A stretch of DNA of 14,641 bases from Chloroflexota bacterium (GTDB lineage Bacteria > Chloroflexota > Anaerolineae > Fen-1058), in NCBI GenBank assembly GCA_016219235.1, contig JACRBO010000207.1, forward strand, positions 1 through 14,641. Direction: 5' to 3'. This document shows positions 1 to 4,941 of this stretch, one piece after another. The stretch's first letter is position 1. Every line of letters starts with the position of its first letter. Under the pieces are notes generated by a model that did not search any database, was not told the DNA's origin, and saw only the letters and a program-made list of their open reading frames with translations. The position numbers and the translations under genes are program-made.

Positions 1-1
1 C

Positions 2-52
2 ACTGGCGCGCCGATCCATCATCACCATCCTGCTCATCATTTGATGAGTTAA
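2..52 (+). CDS. His-rich leader peptide (C-terminal part), candidate hisS attenuator peptide
   Basis: A reading frame already open at the left edge reads TGAPIHHHHPAHHLMS and stops at TAA 50-52. Six of eight consecutive codons (17-40) are His (CAT/CAC). The start codon is not visible and must lie left of the window. It stops 9 nt before an antiterminator strand and 47 nt before a T-tailed hairpin, with hisS beyond. This is the layout of amino-acid leader peptides such as that of the enterobacterial his operon, where a ribosome stalling on His codons prevents termination. The inferred role is to sense charged tRNA-His. The alternative is the His-rich tail of an ordinary upstream protein, since only 17 codons are seen. 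Two other frames are also open here (to 44 and 99) but show no recognisable content. Confidence 0.6.
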   Translation, partial: TGAPIHHHHPAHHLMS

Positions 53-60
53 TGGCGTTT

Positions 61-108
61 GGGTCGCGGCACAGCGGTTTTCTCCATCCGATTGAATAAG
101 CGTGGCCC
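61..108 (+). promoter_or_regulatory. candidate antiterminator hairpin upstream of hisS
   Basis: GGGTCGCG at 61-68 is repeated exactly at 113-120. Both copies can pair over eight positions (six Watson-Crick and two G-U pairs) with CGTGGCCC at 101-108. Pairing of 61-68 with 101-108 uses the left arm of the downstream terminator, so the two structures exclude each other. A weaker pairing of 12-17 with 61-66 could be the protector stem, and it overlaps the first His codon. A ribosome finishing at 50-52 would cover 61-68, while one stalled within 17-40 would leave it free. This is inferred from the sequence without a folding calculation. Confidence 0.5.
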
Positions 109-130
109 CAACGGGTCGCGCTTTTATTTT
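100..130 (+). terminator. Rho-independent terminator / attenuator before hisS
   Basis: GCGTGGCCC (100-108) and GGGTCGCGC (113-121) form a nine-pair stem, two of the pairs being G-U, with a four-base loop CAAC. The stem is followed at once by TTTTATTTT (122-130). It ends 50 bp before the hisS ATG. It could end an upstream transcript, but the His-rich frame and the competing upstream strand make an attenuator the better reading. Confidence 0.7.
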
Positions 131-142
131 GTCACTAATCTA

Positions 143-166
143 CCAATTTCCCAATTTCCCATTCTA
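143..166 (+). repeat. short degenerate 8-bp tandem repeat in the hisS leader
   Basis: CCAATTTC occurs twice in tandem (143-150, 151-158), followed by a degenerate third unit, CCATTCTA. It lies between the attenuator and the hisS ribosome binding site. No function is evident. Confidence 0.5.
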
Positions 167-180
167 CCGTGAGGTTCACC

Positions 181-1443
181 ATGAAACCAACCATTCGCCC
201 CATCAAAGGCACGCGCGATTTTTATCCCGAAGAGATGGCCTTTCGCACCTGGCTGTACGGCAAGATGAGGGCCGTTTCGCAGAAGTTCGGCTATCAAGAA
301 TGGGAAGCGCCAATCCTTGAATCGCTGGATCTGTACGCAGCCAAGAGCGGTGAAGAATTGGTGAAAGAGCAATCGTTCGTCTTCACCGATCGCGGCGGCG
401 ACACCATCACACTCCGCCCTGAACTCACGCCCAGCCTGGCGCGCATGGTCGCACAGAAACAGCGCGAACTGCCCAAACCCATCCGCTGGTGGTCGTTTGG
501 CCCGTTCTGGCGCTACGAGCGCCCGCAAAAAGGCCGCACCCGCGAGTTCTTCCAGTGGAACATCGATCTGCTGGGCGTCAACTCGCCTTACGCGGATGCC
601 GAACTCGTCGCCATCGGCGCGGAGTTCTTCAAGTCCGTGGGCTTTTCGTCACAGCAGATCGTGATCAAAGTCAACAATCGCAAGTTGATGGAAGCGCAGA
701 TCAAGTTACTGGGTGTCGATCAGGTGGACGGCGTTTATCGCTTGATCGACAAACTGGACAAGCTGCCCGCCGACAAGTGGCGCGCATATGGCCTTGACGA
801 CATCGGCTTAAGCACCGATCAAATGGATCGACTGTCGGCGCTGTTGAACAACTCGGAACTGTGGCGACAATCCGATGAACTGGTGGCCTTTTTCAGCGCG
901 ATCGACGATCTGGGCGTGCGCGATTACGTGGAGTTCGATCCATCGGTGATTCGCGGCCTCGCTTACTACACCGGCGTCGTCTTTGAGGCGCGCGATCGCA
1001 GCGGCGAATTCCGCGCCATCCTGGGCGGCGGCCGGTACGACAACCTCGTCGGTGATGTGGGCGGCGAGCCGTTGGGCGGCATCGGCTTTGCGATGGGCGA
1101 TGTGGTGATGGGCCTGGTGATCAATCATTATGGCTTGAAGCCCGCACTGCGCCCCACCCCGGCCAGCGTCATCGTGACGATTTTCGATAAGTCGCTGGTG
1201 AAAGTGTCGGCCCGGCTCGCCGCGCAGTTGCGATCGGGCGGCGTGAACACCGAACTGTTTCCCGAAGCGGCCAAACTCGATCGACAGATGAAGTACGCCA
1301 ACACGCAGGCTATCCCCATCGCCATTATCGTGGGGCCGGATGAAGCCGCGCAGGGCAACGCCACCGTGCGCGATCTGCGATCGGGCGCGCAACAGATTGT
1401 GGCGCAAGATCAAATCATCGAAGTGGTGAAGGGCCTGCTGTAG
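181..1443 (+). CDS. hisS: histidine--tRNA ligase
   Basis: This cytoplasmic class II aminoacyl-tRNA synthetase charges tRNA-His with histidine using ATP. The protein has 420 residues, a normal HisRS length. The N-terminal GTRDFYPEEM lies at 10-19. LRPELTPSLARMV (78-90) and the motif 2 segment FGPFWRYERP...REFFQW (106-126) carry the ATP-binding arginines. The histidine-specific segment IRGLAYYTG is at 257-265. Motif 3 comprises GGGRYDNLV (282-290) and GGIGFAMGD (299-307). A complete C-terminal anticodon-binding domain (about 328-420) argues against HisZ, the paralog that lacks it. ATG 181 is preferred over an in-frame GTG at 169 because GAGG (171-174) sits six bases before it and the family starts here. 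The gene follows a candidate His attenuator and precedes tRNA-His, its substrate. Confidence 0.97.
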   Translation: MKPTIRPIKGTRDFYPEEMAFRTWLYGKMRAVSQKFGYQEWEAPILESLDLYAAKSGEELVKEQSFVFTDRGGDTITLRPELTPSLARMVAQKQRELPKPIRWWSFGPFWRYERPQKGRTREFFQWNIDLLGVNSPYADAELVAIGAEFFKSVGFSSQQIVIKVNNRKLMEAQIKLLGVDQVDGVYRLIDKLDKLPADKWRAYGLDDIGLSTDQMDRLSALLNNSELWRQSDELVAFFSAIDDLGVRDYVEFDPSVIRGLAYYTGVVFEARDRSGEFRAILGGGRYDNLVGDVGGEPLGGIGFAMGDVVMGLVINHYGLKPALRPTPASVIVTIFDKSLVKVSARLAAQLRSGGVNTELFPEAAKLDRQMKYANTQAIPIAIIVGPDEAAQGNATVRDLRSGAQQIVAQDQIIEVVKGLL

Positions 1444-1444
1444 C

Positions 1445-1534
1445 CGTCATTGCGAGGCGCGGCATTATCGAGCCGAAGCAATCTCACCGCCGACACGGAG
1501 ATTGCTTCGGGCGCTACGCGCCCTCGCAATGACG
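1445..1534. repeat. compound palindromic intergenic repeat
   Basis: Two nested perfect inverted repeats are present. The outer arms CGTCATTGCGAGG (1445-1457) and CCTCGCAATGACG (1522-1534) are 13 bp each. The inner arms CCGAAGCAATCTC (1473-1485) and GAGATTGCTTCGG (1498-1510) are also 13 bp each. The GTCATTGCGAG...GAAGCAATCTC type resembles dispersed palindromes recalled from many bacterial genomes; this was not checked. Transcribed, it would fold strongly and could stabilise the hisS mRNA 3' end, but it has no T tract. Confidence 0.8.
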
Positions 1535-1553
1535 AACGATATACGCAAAACCC

Positions 1554-1582
1554 TTGTGAAAGTCGCGCGCGCGTGGTAAAAT
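1554..1582 (+). promoter_or_regulatory. sigma-70-type promoter for tRNA-His
   Basis: TTGTGA (1554-1559), a 17-bp spacer and TAAAAT (1577-1582) lie about 25 bp before the mature tRNA 5' end. The tRNA is therefore likely transcribed independently of hisS. Confidence 0.7.
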
Positions 1583-1607
1583 CTGCCTCGCGCTAACGCG
1601 CCAAAAC

Positions 1608-1680
1608 GGTGCCTGTAGCTCAATGGCAGAGTACTGGACTGTGGATCCAGTTGTTGCGGGTTCGACCCCCGTCAGGCACC
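1608..1680 (+). tRNA. tRNA-His (anticodon GTG)
   Basis: A complete cloverleaf can be drawn. The acceptor strands are GTGCCTG (1609-1615) and CAGGCAC (1673-1679). The anticodon stem CTGGA/TCCAG encloses the loop CTGTGGA with anticodon GTG at 1641-1643. The T arm is GCGGG-TTCGACC-CCCGT (1656-1672). The extra G at 1608 pairs with C73 (1680), giving the eight-pair acceptor stem that is the identity element of bacterial tRNA-His and is recognised by HisRS. CCA is not encoded (CTC follows), so it must be added post-transcriptionally. The gene lies 165 bp after hisS, the gene for its own synthetase. Confidence 0.97.
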
Positions 1681-1686
1681 CTCTTC

Positions 1687-1738
1687 AATGAACAATGATC
1701 AATGACCAATGAACAATGGTTGTTGATCATTGTTCATT
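1687..1738. repeat. heptamer tandem repeat forming an inverted repeat
   Basis: Four degenerate 7-bp units, ATGAACA, ATGATCA, ATGACCA and ATGAACA, run from 1688 to 1715. The 16 bp at 1687-1702 recur as a perfect inverted copy at 1723-1738, leaving a 20-base loop. The hairpin lies directly after tRNA-His and may bound its transcript, although no clean T tract follows. Confidence 0.7.
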
Positions 1739-1790
1739 TCGTATTGTTCATCACCGTCTTGTACAGCTGGCTGGATCGGAGGCACACGCT

Positions 1791-3182
1791 ATGACCGCTC
1801 CTCGACATCACGCGATCGTCATCGGCAGCAGTGTGGCCGGCCTGCTGGCCGCGCGGATCTTATCCGATCATTTTGAGCGCGTCACCGTGCTCGATCGCGA
1901 CACCCTGCCCGATGACCCCGAACCGCGCAAAGGCGTGCCGCAAGCCACACACGTTCACATCCTGCTGCGACGCGGCGGATTGATCCTGGAAGATTTGCTG
2001 CCCGGCTTCGACGCCGATCTGGCGCAGGCGGGCGCGCCGCTGATCAATTGGACCAGTGACTTCGTCTACTTTACCCCGGCCGGTTGGGGGCCGCGTTTCC
2101 CGTCGACGTTCACCACGCGGGGAGGTAGTCGCGGCCTGCTGGAGTACACCTTGCGTCATCGCGTGGCCGCCCGCCCCAACGTCACCTTCGAGGCGCGGTG
2201 TGAGGCGATCGGGTTGTTGACGAGCGAGGATCGATCGACCGTAACAGGCGTGCGCCTCAACTACCGCGATCGGACTTCAGACGCCCGATCGAACCTGCCC
2301 GGCGATCTGATCGTCGACGCGAGCGGCCGCACCTCGCGCGTGCTGGACTGGCTGACCGAATCCGGCTACACACCGCCGGCCGAAACCGTCATCGATTCGC
2401 ATCTGGGCTACGCCACGCGCGTGTATCAGCGCCCGCCGCACTTCGCCGCCGATTGGCGGGTCATGATGGTTCGCGCCCGCCCGCCGTATGGCACGCGCGG
2501 CGGCCTGATCTATCCGATCGAGCACGATCGCTGGATGGTCAACCTCGGCGGCGCAGGCGATGAACGTCCACCCACCGACGAGCAGGCGTTTGTCGAGTTC
2601 ATGCGCACGTTCATTCACCCGGCGTTATACGAGGCGATCAAAGACGCAGAACCGATCTCGCCGGTGTACGGTTATCGGCGCACGGAGAATCGCTGGCGGC
2701 ATTACGAGCAGTTGACGCGCTGGCCGGAGAATTTTATAGTGCTGGGCGACGCCGCGTATGCCTTCAATCCGATCTATGGCCAGGGCATGACGGTAGCCGG
2801 GCTGGAAGCGCAGGCGTTGGATCGATGGCTGCGAACTTCATTGGGCTGCTGGGATTTTCAGAAGTCGCTGGCGAAGGTGGTGCGCCTGCCGTGGTTGCTG
2901 GCAACGAACGAGGACTCACGCATACCCGGCGTTGAAGGCAACGCGCGTCCAAACCGATTGGACGCGCTATTGCAGCGTTACATCGACGAAGTGGTCTGGC
3001 TGGCGTCGGCCGACGCCGTGACGTTTGAGACCTTTGTGCGTGTCTCACATCTCACCGCGCCGCCCACCGCGTTGATGCAGCCGCACATCGCGTTGGGCGT
3101 GCTCAAGCGCTGGCTGCGCCGGCTCAAACCGGCCGGGCAATCGGCTGATCCGATTCCGGCTGCGCCATCCTCACGCATGTAA
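1791..3182 (+). CDS. FAD-dependent oxidoreductase / monooxygenase-like protein
   Basis: The 463-residue protein belongs to the flavoprotein group of aromatic hydroxylases and geranylgeranyl reductase-like enzymes. An N-terminal Rossmann motif VIGSSVAGLLAA (10-21), followed by an acidic-ended strand VTVLDRD (31-37), binds the ADP part of FAD. A DG-type motif VDASGR lies at 175-180, and the second FAD motif LGDAAYAFNPIYGQGM at 318-333. The segment RKGVPQATHVHILL (46-59) resembles the substrate/FAD loop of actinobacterial relatives, from memory. No transmembrane segment or signal peptide is evident. An upstream in-frame start at 1716 lies within the heptamer repeat; ATG 1791 has GGAGG at 1778-1782, eight bases ahead, and begins just before the Rossmann fold. 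The substrate is unknown and the neighbours give no pathway clue. No terminator is visible before the next promoter. Confidence 0.85.
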   Translation: MTAPRHHAIVIGSSVAGLLAARILSDHFERVTVLDRDTLPDDPEPRKGVPQATHVHILLRRGGLILEDLLPGFDADLAQAGAPLINWTSDFVYFTPAGWGPRFPSTFTTRGGSRGLLEYTLRHRVAARPNVTFEARCEAIGLLTSEDRSTVTGVRLNYRDRTSDARSNLPGDLIVDASGRTSRVLDWLTESGYTPPAETVIDSHLGYATRVYQRPPHFAADWRVMMVRARPPYGTRGGLIYPIEHDRWMVNLGGAGDERPPTDEQAFVEFMRTFIHPALYEAIKDAEPISPVYGYRRTENRWRHYEQLTRWPENFIVLGDAAYAFNPIYGQGMTVAGLEAQALDRWLRTSLGCWDFQKSLAKVVRLPWLLATNEDSRIPGVEGNARPNRLDALLQRYIDEVVWLASADAVTFETFVRVSHLTAPPTALMQPHIALGVLKRWLRRLKPAGQSADPIPAAPSSRM

Positions 3183-3227
3183 TGCTCCCGCGTTCTCATT
3201 CGCGCGTTTCAGCGTGACACTTCACAC

Positions 3228-3256
3228 TTGAATCCACTCACCTGGCATGCTGTAAT
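3228..3256 (+). promoter_or_regulatory. sigma-70-type promoter for the ferredoxin gene
   Basis: TTGAAT (3228-3233), a 17-bp spacer and TGTAAT (3251-3256) are followed by the ATG at 3283. This implies a 5' UTR of about 20 bases carrying AGGGAAGG (3268-3275) as ribosome binding site. Confidence 0.65.
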
Positions 3257-3282
3257 GAACTATCACCAGGGAAGGATTGATC

Positions 3283-4326
3283 ATGTGTGAATTCTGTGCG
3301 GAACATGGCGAGGGCAAACAGTGGTACCTGTCGATGAAGAACTACAGCCGCGAACTGCTGGCCGATCCGCAACGGCGCGATCACATCGCCGCCTTCTTCA
3401 AGGATTTTGAGAACTCCGTCGCCGGTTCATTGAGCATGCTTGATTCCATTCAAGCCCTGCCCTTTGTGCCCGATGTCGTCAGCAAGATCGCCACCGCGCG
3501 GCAAAAGAAAGGCCACTTTGGACAGGTCGTGCCCATCGAGGACGTGGATAAGATTCTGGATCAGATGACAAGTGTAGTGCGGCTGCCGTGCGTGTGTCGC
3601 AGCCTGACGACAGGCCGCCGCGAAGTGCGCTACTGTTACGGCCTCAACCTCGATCCCGAAGGTTTAGTCACGCAATACCCCGACTTCGACAACAACCTCG
3701 AATGGCTCGCAGTGGCAGACGCCCGATCGGCCATTCACGGCCTCGATAAAGAGGGGCTGGTCCATTCGGTGTGGACTTTCGACACACCCTTCATCGGCGG
3801 ACTGTGCAACTGCGATCAGGATTGCATTGCCTATCGGATGCAGGAGGGCACGGGCATGCTGCAAGTGTTCTTCGCCGCCGATTACGTCGCCGCCATCGAT
3901 TGGGACAAATGCACGGGCTGCAAGTTGTGCCGCGGCCAATGCCCCTTCGGCGCGATTCGCTACACGGCCACGCAGGACAAATGCCAGATCGATGCCAACC
4001 TGTGCTATGGCTGCGGCGTCTGCCGCGTCACCTGCAAACGCAACGCGATCGATCTGCTGCCGCGCCAGTCGGAATTTAAGTGGCAGCGCAAAGCGGGCAA
4101 ACGAGCGCAATTCAAGATCGATGTGAAATCGTGCGCTTCGCCGCGCGAATGCCGCGCCTGTATCGATGCGTGTCCTAATCGGGTGTTTGGCCTTGCGCCG
4201 ATGACGGCCCGCGATAATGGCAAGCCCGCATCCGATTGGACCATCCGTACCCTCACGCCCTCGCGTTGCACGGGCTGTCAGGCCTGCGTTGAGGCCTGCC
4301 CACAAAAGGCAATTACCGTGAATTGA
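3283..4326 (+). CDS. four-cluster [4Fe-4S] ferredoxin-domain protein with Cys-rich N-terminal domain
   Basis: The protein has 347 residues, is probably cytoplasmic (no signal or membrane segment) and likely carries electrons. Four cluster motifs are visible: C210/213/216/220 (CTGCKLCRGQCP), C241/244/247/251 (CYGCGVCRVTC), C284/290/293/297 (a CX5CXXCXXXC variant) and C329/332/335/339 (CTGCQACVEACP). They form two consecutive dicluster ferredoxin domains. The first ~200 residues are a separate domain with its own cysteines: C2 and C5 (MCEFCAEHG), C103, C105 and C118, and C175, C177 and C181 (GLCNCDQDC). These could hold another metal centre. Proteins beginning this way are recalled from anaerobes, without an assigned role. 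ATG 3283 is chosen over TTG 3277 because AGGGAAGG is seven bases ahead and the N-terminal CEFC motif follows at once. A 64-residue gene follows by 28 bp, and a diverged copy of this gene's end lies beyond it. Confidence 0.88.
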   Translation: MCEFCAEHGEGKQWYLSMKNYSRELLADPQRRDHIAAFFKDFENSVAGSLSMLDSIQALPFVPDVVSKIATARQKKGHFGQVVPIEDVDKILDQMTSVVRLPCVCRSLTTGRREVRYCYGLNLDPEGLVTQYPDFDNNLEWLAVADARSAIHGLDKEGLVHSVWTFDTPFIGGLCNCDQDCIAYRMQEGTGMLQVFFAADYVAAIDWDKCTGCKLCRGQCPFGAIRYTATQDKCQIDANLCYGCGVCRVTCKRNAIDLLPRQSEFKWQRKAGKRAQFKIDVKSCASPRECRACIDACPNRVFGLAPMTARDNGKPASDWTIRTLTPSRCTGCQACVEACPQKAITVN

Positions 4327-4354
4327 GGTTATAATTGTTCACGAGGAATAAGTC

Positions 4355-4549
4355 ATGTGGCAAGATGAAATCGTCGAGCAGACGCGCCTGGCACGCGAGG
4401 CTTATGCCGCCCAATTTGGCTACGATCTGGCGGCCATCTATCGTGACTTGCAGGAAAAAGAACGGCAAAGCCAGCAGCCGGTCGTTTCACTCGCGCCGCA
4501 GCGTCCAGTGCGGGTAACGATTCAGTCAGTCGAATCGATGGCCGACTGA
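4355..4549 (+). CDS. small uncharacterised 64-residue protein
   Basis: This short, soluble, mostly helical protein has no signal peptide and no cysteine. Its first 35 residues (MWQDEIVEQTRLAREAYAAQ, then FGYDLAAIYRDLQEKE) resemble a group of small conserved hypothetical proteins recalled from Cyanobacteria and Chloroflexota, of the form W-D-IVE-R-RE-A-FNYDL-AI--DL. Some of these sit near toxin-antitoxin genes, but no toxin partner is seen here. The ATG has GAGGA (4343-4347) seven bases ahead. The 28-bp gap after the ferredoxin gene contains a perfect TATAAT (4330-4335) without a recognisable -35 box, so the gene may be co-transcribed or have its own weak promoter. It is flanked by two versions of the same ferredoxin C-terminus. 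Confidence 0.7.
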   Translation: MWQDEIVEQTRLAREAYAAQFGYDLAAIYRDLQEKERQSQQPVVSLAPQRPVRVTIQSVESMAD

Positions 4550-4568
4550 TTCTTCCATCCCCGATCCG

Positions 4569-4637
4569 CCCTCGCGTTGCACAGGCTGTAAGACCTGCGT
4601 CGAGGCGTGTCCGCAGAAAGCGATTGTGATTCAATAA
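4569..4637 (+). pseudogene. orphan fragment of a ferredoxin C-terminus
   Basis: This stretch encodes PSRCTGCKTCVEACPQKA followed by IVIQ and a TAA stop. It matches the end of the preceding ferredoxin (PSRCTGCQACVEACPQKA then ITVN, 4258-4326). The frame has no start codon: it opens only after a TAA at 4515-4517, and its first part overlaps the end of the 64-residue gene in another frame. Similarity to the ferredoxin gene is lost upstream of 4569. Over the 18 shared residues the DNA differences are mostly silent (for example ACG/ACA, GTT/GTC, TGC/TGT, CCA/CCG). The source therefore evolved as a functional protein before being cut down. It is most likely the remnant of a paralogous or homologous ferredoxin gene left by recombination. 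Confidence 0.8.
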
Positions 4638-4686
4638 CTCATCGTACACACCCTCACGCCAGCAACCCTCACTATGGACAGACCTG

Positions 4687-4745
4687 CTCCCGCTGGATTG
4701 TCAAATCCAGCAGCTAAGCCGACAGATTTGGCAATCCGCCGGGAG
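4687..4745. repeat. imperfect 21-bp inverted repeat
   Basis: Arms at 4687-4707 (from CTCCCGCTGGATTG) and 4725-4745 (to CAATCCGCCGGGAG) match at 18 of 21 positions with a 17-base spacer. It is non-coding and resembles a dispersed hairpin element. It falls between the ferredoxin fragment and the NACHT gene end. Confidence 0.7.
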
Positions 4746-4774
4746 CGTTCCAAGTCAAATTGTGAATGGCTGCC

Positions 4775-4865
4775 GTCATGCCCGAATGCTTTTGTCGGGC
4801 ATCCAGGCCGGCGGTTGTCGAGCGTGACCGATAGGTTGCTGGATTCCCGCCTTCGCGGGAATGAC
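4775..4865. repeat. two opposed copies of a GTCAT(G/T)CCCG hairpin repeat
   Basis: The left unit (4775-4806) runs from GTCATGCCCGA to TCGGGCATCCAG and holds a 7-bp hairpin. The right unit (4839-4865) is CTGGATTCCCGC, loop CTTC, GCGGGAATGAC, an 8-bp perfect hairpin. Read in reverse it has the same layout, GTCAT...ATCCAG, so the pair forms a larger palindrome. Similar elements are recalled from many bacterial genomes. It may separate the rightward ferredoxin transcript from the leftward NACHT transcript. Confidence 0.75.
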
Positions 4866-4908
4866 ATTGGGGTATAGACCAGCGCCGTGTTTCTCCGCGC
4901 CATTATCC

Positions 4909-4937
4909 GATCAGAGATCAGAGCGATCAGGGATCAG
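4909..4937. repeat. four GATCAG units with ~7-bp period after the NACHT stop
   Basis: GATCAG occurs at 4909, 4916, 4925 and 4932, five to thirty-three bases beyond the stop of the minus-strand NACHT gene. The period and style resemble the heptamer repeat at 1688-1715. Confidence 0.7.
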
Positions 4938-4941
4938 GGTT

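Noticed and set aside
61..130. T-box riboswitch before hisS
   Set aside because: The conserved T-box sequence (AGGGTGGNACCGCG type) is not present; only a GC-rich terminator and its competing strand are seen. The His-codon frame is a better explanation.
808..1413. 201-codon minus-strand frame opposite hisS
   Set aside because: It is antisense to a well-conserved gene, with no motif and no ribosome binding site of note.
4355..4549. Antitoxin gene of a toxin-antitoxin pair
   Set aside because: No toxin-sized frame with a recognisable PIN, RelE or MazF pattern adjoins it; similarity to small helical proteins is not enough.
4843..4862. 8-bp stem with GAAG loop (coding strand) as the hairpin that follows a DGR variable region
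   Set aside because: DGR hairpins lie within a few bases of the variable region's end, while this one is ~80 bp past the stop. It also belongs to a common dispersed repeat (4775-4865).
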